A DNA stretch of 64,000 nt from Panacibacter ginsenosidivorans (GCF_007971225.1 NZ_CP042435.1:2607501-2671500), one strand, 5' to 3'. Shown: positions 44,915 to 53,172, counted from the stretch's first letter. Made by a program: numbers and translations. The notes: generated from the letters alone by a model not told the origin.

Positions 44915-46021
44915 TCAGGCAACCGGCTGTTTCTTAGGTGCAGGCTTCCTTTTTTTAAGTTTATGCCATCGTGCATCATCTTCATCGCCCAGTAACATAC
45001 CCCATGGCTTTAACTCTTCCACATGATCAAATATTACTTTGCAGGTAGCCACAAAAGGAAGACTTAGAAACATGCCCCCAACACCACACAAGGCGCCGCC
45101 TAACAGCACAGCAAGAATAGATACAAGCGCATTTAGTTTTACACTGGAACCAATTATACGTGGCACCAAAAAATTATTGTCAATGAATTGCACCACAAAA
45201 AAAATAGCCATACTGCCAAGTGTTTTATAAGTGTCGCCGGTATTACTCAAGGTTACTATCGCCGTTAATATCAGGGAAATAAGCCCTCCTATGTAGGGAA
45301 TAAGATTTAGTATAGCGCCTATTACGCCCAGCAGTATTGCATAAGGAACGCCAATGATAAGCAACCCTGCGGAATTGAGTACTGCCACACAACCTGTTTC
45401 AATTAATAAGCCCGATACGTATTGAAGTATCACTTCTCTTATTTTGCTTATAACACGGGCCACAGTATTTGCATGTTTGTCGTCAAATATTTTTATAGTG
45501 AACATGATCAGATGGCTGCGGTAATACATAAAAAGAAAAGTATAAATGGGTACCAGCATAAGCGTAGCCAGGGATGCAGTTAAAGCCCCCAGTGTACTGC
45601 CTGCCATGTCTTTTGCATTACCCATCCCATCTTTTTGCGCATCAGTGATCACCTGGTTTTGTTGTTGCTTACTTACATGAAAAGTATGATCTACCCATTC
45701 CTGGGCATTCGAAAAAAAACCGGTAAGATTTTTTTTAATGGCAGGCAGGTCATCTATAAAAGAAGACATCTGGTAAGAAATAAACATGATCAATGCTGTT
45801 AGTACAACTGTTGCAATGACCAGTGAAAGTAAAATACAGATCACACGGGGTAATCCAATCCGGGCCATCTTTTTTTCCAGCGGAAATAAAAGCACCGCTA
45901 TCAAAAAAGAAAAACCAAGCGGCAGTATAATTCCCTGTGCTGCAAAAAGAGTAAAAAACAATATACTTAACAGAAGAAGAATGCAGGTGATCTTAACATA
46001 GAGCGGCACACGGGTTATCAT
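44915..46021 (-). CDS. AI-2E family permease (UPF0118)
   Basis: A 368-residue membrane protein of the AI-2E transporter (TqsA/YdiK/YdbA) family with eight predicted helices. The conserved segments are the N-terminal LILPLGFSFLIAVLLFPLEKKMARIG and the C-terminal QFIDNNFLVPRIIGSSVKLNALV with GGALCGVGGMFLSLP. Function varies: some are proton/sodium antiporters and some are linked to autoinducer export, so the name is not proof. The tail is basic (HKLKKRKPAPKKQ). Confidence 0.88.
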   Translation of the reverse strand: MITRVPLYVKITCILLLLSILFFTLFAAQGIILPLGFSFLIAVLLFPLEKKMARIGLPRVICILLSLVIATVVLTALIMFISYQMSSFIDDLPAIKKNLTGFFSNAQEWVDHTFHVSKQQQNQVITDAQKDGMGNAKDMAGSTLGALTASLATLMLVPIYTFLFMYYRSHLIMFTIKIFDDKHANTVARVISKIREVILQYVSGLLIETGCVAVLNSAGLLIIGVPYAILLGVIGAILNLIPYIGGLISLILTAIVTLSNTGDTYKTLGSMAIFFVVQFIDNNFLVPRIIGSSVKLNALVSILAVLLGGALCGVGGMFLSLPFVATCKVIFDHVEELKPWGMLLGDEDDARWHKLKKRKPAPKKQPVA

Positions 46022-46395
46022 AAGTAAGTTTATTTACATAATGTATGGTACAATTTAATGCCAATAAAAAATGTATCAGCATATCAAATTATTAGCCCGC
46101 AAAATGTTGCTGATTTTACCTGTATGTTGAATAAATTCCTTGTACGGTTCTTTTATAAGAACGTGAATGCCAGTGTCAGGGCTTTGCATTCTGGATTGAG
46201 GTGTATTTACCCCGTTCAGCATGTTATTCCGTATATGTAGAGATAATCTTAAGACGACCGGGAAGACACATTACGCTTACCATCCAACGAAGCACTCATA
46301 ACAAGATATTCTTTATAACTATTTTAAACAGGTTCTGTAAGTTTCTTGCAGGACTTTTTTTATGTACCCAACAGAAGCGCTGCTATTAAGCAGCC

Positions 46396-46415
46396 GTTGC
46401 GTCGCACGCTTGTAC
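46396..46415 (+). repeat. Intergenic repeat, A arm
   Basis: GTTGCGTCGCACGCTTGTAC, followed by TTTC. Confidence 0.9.
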
Positions 46416-46464
46416 TTTCAGAACAATTACTCAACATGATCACCGTCATTGCGAAACTTTATGA

Positions 46465-46503
46465 CATAACCCAAAAAAGCTGTTTTTTGGGTTATGTTTT
46501 TTA
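46465..46503 (+). terminator. Perfect terminator without a clear gene upstream
   Basis: A 14-bp perfect stem (CATAACCCAAAAAA with TTTTTTGGGTTATG) closed by a GCTG loop and followed by a T run; a second hairpin (CAACCC/GGGTTG at 46508-46524) follows with its own T run. The nearest plus-strand gene upstream is at 44804. Confidence 0.8.
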
Positions 46504-46631
46504 TATACAACCCAAAATGGGTTGTTTTTGATATATTACTTCCTTTACACTCCATTTATAACGCCTTTGTTCCGGTATGGTTACATGTTCCTAATAACAA
46601 AGCATTTTATCTAAAAGCCAAAAACTATCAG

Positions 46632-46685
46632 GTCATTGCGAAGCCCATGCAACGCCCTTGTGTGTAGGCATGGGCTGTGGCAATC
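46632..46685 (+). repeat. ATTGCGA-type palindromic repeat, copy 1
   Basis: Starts GTCATTGCGAAGC and ends GCTGTGGCAATC; inner stem AGCCCATGC / GCATGGGCT (46642-46650 with 46668-46676). A copy in opposite orientation lies at 50111-50169, on the other side of the R-M island. Confidence 0.7.
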
Positions 46686-46725
46686 TTTCTCATGAACCCG
46701 GCAGTAGTATTACTATTAAGCTTTT

Positions 46726-46745
46726 GTTGCGTCGCACACTTGTAC
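46726..46745 (+). repeat. Intergenic repeat, A arm
   Basis: GTTGCGTCGCACACTTGTAC with CCCGGCAGTAGTATTACTAT upstream, just before the R-M island. The reversed A arm at 50186-50205 lies beyond its other end. Confidence 0.92.
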
Positions 46746-46809
46746 GGTTGAATTCGTTATGGAACTTTTACTAAAAGGATTCAGTAGTAATATATTTAGA
46801 AAAGGAATT

Positions 46810-47982
46810 TTATTGTTGTTTAAATTGAACAATCTTCACAAAAGAATCAAGAGTTAAAATTTTTTCCTTGAAGTCTTGCGGGAAACTAGTTAAATATGGT
46901 TTTGGTACAACTAAACAAACATTGTATTTATACATTTCTTCTAATTGATTTTTAGATATTCCCTGCTGCAAAGTAAAAAGATGTTTGGTTTTTACTCTAT
47001 CAGCTTCGTTTAATATTTGCCTCCAGCGATCCTTACAAGTTGTTTTTGAAGCGAGCACAACAAGTTTTTCTGGATCAAATTTTAAATTATGATAAGCTTC
47101 TAAATTCGGAAAAATAAAATCAGGTTTTTTATTGTCTTCAGTAATTGTCTGTGTAGAATAATCGAGTTGAAATGTCTTGAATATCTCTGAAAGATGATGC
47201 TCAAGTGATTTGCCTGCCCTGCTTTTTCGTCTGTTGAGAATTGTGTTAGCAGTTTCAACAAGTTCTTCAACTGTTTTAAATGGTGTTTGAATACGTTTTG
47301 AGTATCGATCAATTTCAATTGTTTTAAAAAGCTGAAATTCAGTGTTAAGCCAATTTAAAATTTCTTTATCAGGATTAGATTTGATTATTTGTTGAGTAAT
47401 ACCAAAAGCATTATTGTAACAATTACGTGAATTCGTAGCAAGCTCTAATGTTGTTGGAAAATCAACTTTAAGCGATTTGAGAAATGCTAAAAAACAATCG
47501 TGTAATTTATCCTCTGAAGTTTGCTGAAATTGTCTTGGTAAAATTCCGTTTGTATCAGTTGAAGAAATATTAAGTTCTGCAAAAAAATCATCAATTTCCT
47601 CATCTGATTGTAACACAAACGCTTCATAATAATCATCTGTTCTCTTAATTATAATTAATAAATCGCCAATATTGTCATCTTGCAGATAAGGAAAGCCTTT
47701 TCCAAATCTTGTTAAACGATATTCATTTCTTGTTCCAGTTCCATAGTAAATGAAACGACTTTGTGTTTCAAAATCGTCTTGCCATTTTATCGTAACAAAT
47801 TTATCTTCATTTGTACCTTTTTTACCAGGCGTTTTAAAGAATAACTGCCAAGCGTTTTTGTGAATATGAAAGCCAGCCTGATGAGCACCAGTAGCGCCAG
47901 TATCATTTGCGGTGATATATTTAGAAAATGCAATACTTGATTTTTGTATTGATTGAATAGCCTTTTGTAAAATGCTTTCCAT
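46810..47982 (-). CDS. EcoRII-type restriction endonuclease (type IIE)
   Basis: A 390-residue enzyme with both EcoRII domains: an N-terminal effector DNA-binding domain (ANDTGATGAHQAGFHI, residues 25-40) and a PD-(D/E)XK catalytic domain. The catalytic residues D288, K313, K317 and R319 keep exactly the spacing of EcoRII D299, K324, K328 and R330. EcoRII needs two CCWGG sites at once and cuts before the first C. CCWGG (or a close relative) is therefore the likely site here (inference). Last gene of the vsr-xre-M-R array. Confidence 0.93.
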   Translation of the reverse strand: MESILQKAIQSIQKSSIAFSKYITANDTGATGAHQAGFHIHKNAWQLFFKTPGKKGTNEDKFVTIKWQDDFETQSRFIYYGTGTRNEYRLTRFGKGFPYLQDDNIGDLLIIIKRTDDYYEAFVLQSDEEIDDFFAELNISSTDTNGILPRQFQQTSEDKLHDCFLAFLKSLKVDFPTTLELATNSRNCYNNAFGITQQIIKSNPDKEILNWLNTEFQLFKTIEIDRYSKRIQTPFKTVEELVETANTILNRRKSRAGKSLEHHLSEIFKTFQLDYSTQTITEDNKKPDFIFPNLEAYHNLKFDPEKLVVLASKTTCKDRWRQILNEADRVKTKHLFTLQQGISKNQLEEMYKYNVCLVVPKPYLTSFPQDFKEKILTLDSFVKIVQFKQQ

Positions 47983-47998
47983 TTATTTAAACTTTACA

Positions 47999-49249
47999 TC
48001 ATTTTCTTTTTGTCTCTAAAACTTCAACTATTTTGTCTCCAATTGTTTCAATTAATGGAACTACTACAGAATTTCCAAACTGTTTATACCCCTGATTCAT
48101 TGATACAGCATCAACAATAAAATCTTTTGGATAGCCTTGTATATTTGCCGCTTCTCTTACGGAAAGTCTTCTTGGATTTTTATTTTTTTGAGGTATAAGT
48201 ATTTCCGAACCGTCTTTATAATACCGAGCACTCATTGTTCTGCTAATCCCATTTAAATCAGCGAGCCCAAAACCGAATCCATTACCTTTTTCTTTGTGTT
48301 TTTGAGCATAGTCTTGTAAATATTTCCAAAGATGATCGGTAAGTGTATATTTCGGATCTACTTTGGGCTCAAGAAATTCTTTTAATTTTTTGTTTGCTTC
48401 AGGCAAATCAGGAAACTCAAACTTTTCGTTATAGTTAAAAACCTCTGCGTCGAATCCAATCATAAAAGTTCTTTCTCTATTTTGAGGAACAAAATGTTTT
48501 CCATTTAAAACTTTTGAGTGAAATGAATAACCAAGATCAATCAAGGTTTCTCTAATTACTTTAAACGTGTTGCCTTTATCATGTGAGACAAGATTTTTTA
48601 CATTTTCAAGAAAAAATGCTTTTGGTCTATGTTTCTCAATTATCTCAGCTATATGGAAAAATAAATTGCCTTGTTTTATATCTTCAAAACCATGCTTTCT
48701 CCCTAAGCTATTTTTCTTTGATACACCCGCTATAGAAAAAGGCTGGCATGGAAAACCTCCACACAATACATCAAACTTATCGGGTATCCATTGTTTCGTT
48801 TCTTCTTTAGTTATGTCCCCAAATGGTATTTCTCCAAAGTTTGCATAGTAGGTTCTTTGAGCCATCTTATCCCACTCAGAAGAAAAAATACATTCTCCCT
48901 GTAATCGTTGCATTGCAATTCTGAAACCTCCTATTCCAGCAAATAAATCGATGAATGTAAATTTTGGAAATGCGGGTTTAGGAAATAACACAGCATCATT
49001 AAAACGAATAATATATTGAAGTGCTTCTTCGGCAACTTTATTTGTAATCTCTTCATCAAAATATCCCTCAAGAATATTCGCAGCAAATTCAATAGCAGGC
49101 TTTTTAAGTTTTTTATTTTTTGTTCTCAAATAATGACTGATAACTGCTGTTCTATAATTATCAGGTCCAAATACTGAAATTTTCCAAATCTTATCTGCTA
49201 CTGCATGAATCTTTGAACTTTCTAATGCAACACCTTTTTCTTTGATCAT
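47999..49249 (-). CDS. DNA cytosine-5 methyltransferase of the R-M system (Dcm/M.EcoRII-like)
   Basis: A 416-residue C5-cytosine methyltransferase. The N-terminal extension (about 95 residues) precedes motif I FIDLFAGIGGFRIAMQ (99-114); the catalytic Cys168 is in GGFPCQP, motif VI is ENVKNL, motif VIII QNRERTF and motif X is GYKQFGNSVV. With the EcoRII-like enzyme it protects CCWGG by methylating the inner C (inference from pairing). The start overlaps the Xre stop by four bases, so both are translationally coupled. 16 bp separate it from the endonuclease gene. Confidence 0.95.
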   Translation of the reverse strand: MIKEKGVALESSKIHAVADKIWKISVFGPDNYRTAVISHYLRTKNKKLKKPAIEFAANILEGYFDEEITNKVAEEALQYIIRFNDAVLFPKPAFPKFTFIDLFAGIGGFRIAMQRLQGECIFSSEWDKMAQRTYYANFGEIPFGDITKEETKQWIPDKFDVLCGGFPCQPFSIAGVSKKNSLGRKHGFEDIKQGNLFFHIAEIIEKHRPKAFFLENVKNLVSHDKGNTFKVIRETLIDLGYSFHSKVLNGKHFVPQNRERTFMIGFDAEVFNYNEKFEFPDLPEANKKLKEFLEPKVDPKYTLTDHLWKYLQDYAQKHKEKGNGFGFGLADLNGISRTMSARYYKDGSEILIPQKNKNPRRLSVREAANIQGYPKDFIVDAVSMNQGYKQFGNSVVVPLIETIGDKIVEVLETKRK

Positions 49250-49491
49250 TTCCTACCTCTCCTTTTCGAGTTAGAAAATGATTCGTGTTCAAAGAAGTCT
49301 TTGAAAGATGTTTCCAAGCCATTGCATACAATTTTTTCAAGTGTGACAACAGAAATATTTCGTTTCCCTGTTTCTACATGATTCATGTATGTTCTGTCAA
49401 CATCTGCTTTAAATGCAACAGCTTCCTGTGTAAGATTTTTTTCGCTGCGGAGTGCTTTTATGCGTTCACCAATTTTTACCTGAATGTCCAT
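49246..49491 (-). CDS. Xre-type regulator (controller) of the R-M system
   Basis: An 81-residue helix-turn-helix protein (MDIQVKIGERIKALRSEKN, then LTQEAVAFKADVDRTYMNHVE). It resembles R-M controller proteins, which delay endonuclease expression. I chose Met at 49491: the earlier Met at 49518 lies between the two arms of an inverted-repeat operator, so it is less likely. The C-terminus is basic (SNSKRRGRK). Confidence 0.88.
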   Translation of the reverse strand: MDIQVKIGERIKALRSEKNLTQEAVAFKADVDRTYMNHVETGKRNISVVTLEKIVCNGLETSFKDFFEHESFSNSKRRGRK

Positions 49492-49504
49492 TAGGTAAAA
49501 GTGG

Positions 49505-49545
49505 CAAACGTGACTCATAATACATTTGCTTATAAGTCACGTTGC
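49505..49545 (-). promoter_or_regulatory. Inverted-repeat operator before the Xre gene
   Basis: CAAACGTGACT (49505-49515) and AGTCACGTTGC (49535-49545) are complementary arms of about 10-11 bp with a 19-base spacer. They sit between vsr and the Xre start. C-protein-type autoregulation is the likely use. Confidence 0.65.
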
Positions 49546-49562
49546 ATAACTTCTTAAATTAA

Positions 49563-49976
49563 TTATAAGAAATGCACAAGAAGAGAGTGAAGTGTTTTAT
49601 CGAGTTTATCTGGTTTTAGATCACATTCCCATATTGTAATAATTCTCCATCCATCTTTCTTCAAAGCCTTTACAGCTTTTTCATCATTGGCAATATTTCC
49701 GCTAATCTTTTGCAGCCACCATTCTGTTCTTGTTTTGGGTACTGCATAGTATTTGCAGTCTTTATGCCCATGCCAGAAACAACCGTGGATAAAGATGACA
49801 GTTTTGTATTTTGGCAAAACAATATCTGGTTTGCCGGATAGTGTTTTGTCGTGCAGCTTATAACGAAAGCCATGTGCATGGAGAAATTTACGCACCAGCA
49901 TTTCAGGCTTTGTGTTGGCGCTGCGGATACGACTCATATTATAGCTCCGCGTTTCCTTATTGTGTACATCTGCCAT
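49563..49976 (-). CDS. vsr: Very short patch repair endonuclease Vsr
   Basis: A 137-residue nuclease that nicks 5' to T:G mismatches arising from deaminated 5-methylcytosine in CCWGG. All key residues occur at the same numbers as in E. coli Vsr: D51, H64, F67, W68, H69 and W86 (GKPDIVLP, IHGCFWHGH, EWWLQ). Its presence fits a CCWGG cytosine methyltransferase. A perfect TAnnTTTG box (minus strand, 49992-49985) lies close before the start. Confidence 0.95.
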   Translation of the reverse strand: MADVHNKETRSYNMSRIRSANTKPEMLVRKFLHAHGFRYKLHDKTLSGKPDIVLPKYKTVIFIHGCFWHGHKDCKYYAVPKTRTEWWLQKISGNIANDEKAVKALKKDGWRIITIWECDLKPDKLDKTLHSLLVHFL

Positions 49977-49994
49977 AGATAGTACAAATGTAGC

Positions 49995-50018
49995 GTCCTT
50001 CTCCTAAAGGAGAAGGAC
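49995..50018. repeat. GC-rich palindromic element
   Basis: GTCCTTCTCC-TAAA-GGAGAAGGAC, a perfect 10-bp inverted repeat, lying between vsr and its broken copy. Confidence 0.7.
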
Positions 50019-50035
50019 GGGAGGATGAGGCAGAT

Positions 50036-50076
50036 ATATTATAACTGCGCGTTTCTTTACTATGCACATCTGCCAT
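50036..50076 (-). pseudogene. Broken start of a second vsr gene
   Basis: On the minus strand it encodes MADVHSKETRSYN, matching the first 13 residues of the intact vsr (MADVHNKETRSYN). It sits exactly 100 bp upstream of the intact start. Six of 41 bases differ and five of those are synonymous. It then runs into unrelated sequence. Confidence 0.8.
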
Positions 50077-50110
50077 TGTGCGAAGATAGGTTTGTGGCCT
50101 TGATCTGAGT

Positions 50111-50169
50111 GATTGCCACAGCATTTAGTTAAGCATATCCGTACATATACTCATATACTTCGTAATGAC
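50111..50169 (-). repeat. ATTGCGA-type palindromic repeat, copy 2 (reverse)
   Basis: Begins GATTGCCACAGC and ends ACTTCGTAATGAC, the reverse complement pattern of the copy at 46632-46685; the centre has diverged. Confidence 0.65.
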
Positions 50170-50185
50170 GAGTCTTTTTGTTGCC

Positions 50186-50205
50186 GTACAAGAGTGCGAC
50201 GCAAC
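50186..50205 (-). repeat. Intergenic repeat, A arm (reverse)
   Basis: Exact reversed A arm (GTACAAGAGTGCGACGCAAC) beyond the vsr end of the R-M island. Confidence 0.92.
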
Positions 50206-50355
50206 GGCTGCTAAATAGGAATACCATTGGCGGGTTAATAAAAGCTTTGTAAAAAAGAACTCAACACAAACATATTTGTTGTACCAACAATAACGGTTTA
50301 ATATTTACCTTTATTGGTGGGCACACTGATTGCATTATGTATTTAAAAATAACCT

Positions 50356-51012
50356 ATGAGCACGCATTCCTCGCCTCCTGAATTTATTGAGGAGTTTGGC
50401 AAACGGCAGGAGTTGGCCAATATAATCATACACATACTCGGCATTATTTTCGGTATCGTAGCTATACCTTTTTTACTTGACTTTGCAAGTGATGGTAACA
50501 TAAGCTATATAATAAGTGTAAGTATTTACGCATTGTGTTTCTTAATGACGTTTACCAGTTCTACATTATACCACAGCGTGCGGCGGTATAAACGCAAAAT
50601 GCTGTTTAAAAAACTTGACCGCATAAGTATCTATTTCCTGATTGCCGGCACCTATACGGCAATCATACGCTACTACCTCTTTGACACTACAGGCATTGTA
50701 TTACTTTGCATATTGTGGGGACTGGTGCTGGCAGGCATTTTCTTCGAGACCTTCTTCCCTGGCAAATACAATATATTCTCACTGGCTTCATACCTGTTGA
50801 TGGGTTTGATCTTTGTTTTTGTGCCCAACCATTTCTTTGCTTCAATGCCAAACGAAGTTGCTGCACTTGTACTGGCAGGTGTGGCATTGTATATTTCGGG
50901 TGTTACTTTTTATGTGTGGCAAAAATGGAGCTATCACCATGCATTATGGCATCTTTTTGTATTGGGTGGTGGCATCTGTCATTTTATAGCGGTGCTGGAA
51001 ACAGTGTCTTAA
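50356..51012 (+). CDS. Hemolysin III / PAQR family membrane protein
   Basis: A 218-residue protein with seven membrane helices of the PAQR/HlyIII (YqfA) family. The conserved zinc-type motifs are TFTSSTLYHSV, LDRISIYFLIAGTYT and HALWHLFVLGGGICHF. Members are thought to be membrane hydrolases or to affect membrane fluidity; hemolysis has been shown only for a Bacillus member. A GDPD-like gene follows after 35 bp. Confidence 0.9.
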   Translation: MSTHSSPPEFIEEFGKRQELANIIIHILGIIFGIVAIPFLLDFASDGNISYIISVSIYALCFLMTFTSSTLYHSVRRYKRKMLFKKLDRISIYFLIAGTYTAIIRYYLFDTTGIVLLCILWGLVLAGIFFETFFPGKYNIFSLASYLLMGLIFVFVPNHFFASMPNEVAALVLAGVALYISGVTFYVWQKWSYHHALWHLFVLGGGICHFIAVLETVS

Positions 51013-51047
51013 ACAGATATGCAAAATATTATCCCGAAATTTAATGC

Positions 51048-51800
51048 ATGAGAAATATTTTTTTGTGTGTACTGCTTTTTATGGGTTATATAGCCGCAGC
51101 CCAACAACCATTGATCCACTCACACAACGATTATGAAAAACCTGAACCATTGTTCAATGCGCTCCGCAATAAAGCATTTACAATAGAAGCTGATGTTTAC
51201 CCCGGCGATAGTCTCTTTGTGGCGCATGATAAAAAAGATATACGTGCAGGCAGAACACTGGTAAACATGTACCTGCAACCTATTGTACAATTATTTAACA
51301 GCTATCATGGCCGCATTAGTGGAGATGCAGATTATGCGCCCATATTGATGATTGACATTAAAGAGAACAGCGAATTAGTAATACCTGCACTTGTAAAACT
51401 GCTTGCACCTTACCGTGATGTTTTTGACCGCAGCATAAACCCGCATGCGGTGCTTATAGTGCTGAGTGGTGAACGCGGGCATAATGCTCAATGGACCCAA
51501 TGGCCTGCTTATATCTTTTTTGATGGCAGGCCTTATGAAAGATATGACAACGCTATACTAAAACGCGTAGCTTTTATAAGCGATAGTTATATGAATTATA
51601 TTTCACCAAAAGACAGCATAGATATAAAGCTTAAACAACTTGTTGCAGCAACACATAATAAAGGGAAGTTATTAAGGCTTTGGGCTATTCCCGATAATGA
51701 AGCGTACTGGCGTAAGTTTCATGAGATGGGTATAGATATTATCAACACAGATAAAGTAGCCGGGTGCAGCAGATATTTTTCTGCTGCTGTTACCAGGTAG
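51048..51800 (+). CDS. Secreted PLC-like phosphodiesterase domain protein
   Basis: A 250-residue exported protein (signal peptide VLLFMGYIAAAQQ) with the PI-PLC/GDPD TIM-barrel pattern: HSHNDYE, then FTIEADVYPGDSLFVAHDK, and LMIDIKENSE. A motif of Asp/Glu after HSHN is the metal site. It probably cleaves phosphodiesters in the periplasm, but the exact substrate is unclear because the glycerophosphodiester-specific insertion is not evident. It may share a transcript with the PAQR gene. Confidence 0.78.
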   Translation: MRNIFLCVLLFMGYIAAAQQPLIHSHNDYEKPEPLFNALRNKAFTIEADVYPGDSLFVAHDKKDIRAGRTLVNMYLQPIVQLFNSYHGRISGDADYAPILMIDIKENSELVIPALVKLLAPYRDVFDRSINPHAVLIVLSGERGHNAQWTQWPAYIFFDGRPYERYDNAILKRVAFISDSYMNYISPKDSIDIKLKQLVAATHNKGKLLRLWAIPDNEAYWRKFHEMGIDIINTDKVAGCSRYFSAAVTR

Positions 51801-51827
51801 CAGTATTTGCTGCATAGCATTGTTGCA

Positions 51828-51847
51828 GTACAGGAGTGCGACGCAAT
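51828..51847 (-). repeat. Intergenic repeat, A arm (reverse)
   Basis: GTACAGGAGTGCGACGCAAT, two changes from consensus, between the convergent PLC-like and amine oxidase genes. Confidence 0.85.
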
Positions 51848-51909
51848 GAAAGTATAATAGCAAGCATACCGCCGGATTGATAATACTACTATTTTACTTT
51901 ATACGGTTC

Positions 51910-53172
51910 TTATATAAAAGCACGGAGTTTTCCCGCTGCCTCCCTGCCACTTTGCAAAGCTGCTTCTACAGTACCCTGCGACTTACCGGTATAATATGCC
52001 TCGCCAGCAAAAAAAATGGTATTGTTTACAGGTGTTGCAAGTATGTTTTTCGCTTCGGCTGAAGCAATGGTGTTATAACTATACCCACCCTGTATATAGG
52101 GATTATTGGACCAGCAAATGATTTTGTGATGCGTAAGCAGCTGTTGCAGTACAGGCATACTTTTATGAAAAATTGCCGAGAGGGAATGAAGGGCCGTTTG
52201 CAATAATGCATCATTGGTTAACCGTGAAAGCATTGCTGCTTTGGGACCACCAAGCCAGCCGGTAAGCAAATTATTTTGTATGGGTGATTGGGTCCACCAT
52301 GTTGGGATGGTTTCATCGCTTAAGATAAAACCGATATCATCTGCATGCTTTTTCCAGAAAGCTGTTTTAAACTGTAACAATATTTTTATAACAGTACCAA
52401 AGCCTAATTGCGCTATGGCAGTTGAATGGCTGGCAAGTGCGGGCATAAATTCTATGCTGTTATTTTGTAATACACCCAGCGGCACTGTGACAATAAGTTT
52501 TGACGCGCTGATGGTTTTATTGTTTATGGTATGTGCCGTAACATGACCGGGGTAGTGTTCAATTTTATAAACAGGGTGATTGAAAAATATATCATCGTGT
52601 TGCTGCATGCATTGCTGTTGCAGGTAATCAATAAGTTTACCATACCCGCCTTTAATGCGGTAGTTGACTTCATTATGCTGACTCCATTCTTCTTTAACGA
52701 ATAAAACCGATGCTTTGGAAATATCGGCAAGATCAAAGCCTTCTGCATAATGTTGTACAGCATTGCGCAACGATGCATACTGTGTCGCTGAAAAATATTG
52801 CTGCAAAAATTGTTCAATCGTAATATCATCTTCCTGTTGCTGCAGACGCTTCATAAATACATCCCAATGTTCATCTTCATCATCTTCAGTTAACCATTTA
52901 CCTTTTTGCACAGAGACCATTTTACCTGTGACGGGTATCAATGAAAGGCCCGCTTCTTTAACCAGTTGCTGTGTACGTTCAAGGTTACCATGAATAAATT
53001 CCGGGCCGGTTTCTACGGTATCATCAAAACCGTTCTCTTTAATGGTATGGATCCTTCCACCTGCAATACCGGTAGCTTCGAGGATACATACCTGATAACC
53101 TGATTTAATCAGCTCCCTCATGGCCATTAGCCCGGCAGCACCTGCACCAATGATCAATACATCATATTTCAT
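51910..53172 (-). CDS. Flavin monoamine oxidase-like protein
   Basis: A 420-residue FAD enzyme. The dinucleotide motif VLIIGAGAAGLMAMRELI is at residues 5-22, followed by AGGRIHTI (second FAD motif) and, at the C-terminus, IFFAGEAYYTGKSQGTVEAALQSG. It matches the amine oxidase/MAO-like family, cytosolic. Probable activity is oxidation of an amine or amino acid; the substrate is unknown. The DUF72 gene starts divergently beyond 98 bp upstream on the same strand. Confidence 0.88.
   Translation of the reverse strand: MKYDVLIIGAGAAGLMAMRELIKSGYQVCILEATGIAGGRIHTIKENGFDDTVETGPEFIHGNLERTQQLVKEAGLSLIPVTGKMVSVQKGKWLTEDDEDEHWDVFMKRLQQQEDDITIEQFLQQYFSATQYASLRNAVQHYAEGFDLADISKASVLFVKEEWSQHNEVNYRIKGGYGKLIDYLQQQCMQQHDDIFFNHPVYKIEHYPGHVTAHTINNKTISASKLIVTVPLGVLQNNSIEFMPALASHSTAIAQLGFGTVIKILLQFKTAFWKKHADDIGFILSDETIPTWWTQSPIQNNLLTGWLGGPKAAMLSRLTNDALLQTALHSLSAIFHKSMPVLQQLLTHHKIICWSNNPYIQGGYSYNTIASAEAKNILATPVNNTIFFAGEAYYTGKSQGTVEAALQSGREAAGKLRAFI

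Larger units (their letters stand above)
46022..46809. other. 788-bp intergenic region before the R-M island
   Basis: It contains two forward A-arm repeats (46396-46415 and 46726-46745), tandem terminators (46465-46530), and an ATTGCGA-type palindrome (46632-46685). No coding frame is credible. Confidence 0.7.
49977..50355. other. 379-bp intergenic region with vsr remnant and repeats
   Basis: It holds a GC-rich palindrome (49995-50018), a broken vsr start (50036-50076), a reversed ATTGCGA-type repeat (50111-50169) and a reversed A arm (50186-50205). No complete gene is seen. Confidence 0.75.

Noticed and set aside
46058-46531. Three small plus-strand frames before the R-M island
   Set aside because: They are 60-62 residues, overlap a repeat arm or the terminators and show no protein-like pattern.
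49492-49518. Earlier Met as Xre start
   Set aside because: It lies between the two arms of the operator palindrome, and the later Met fits HTH regulators.
46726-50205. R-M island as a composite transposon ended by A arms
   Set aside because: The A arms are present throughout the window and lack target duplications at these points, so they need not define an element.
50356-51012. PAQR protein as a true hemolysin
   Set aside because: The family name reflects one Bacillus member; nothing in the sequence shows hemolytic activity.
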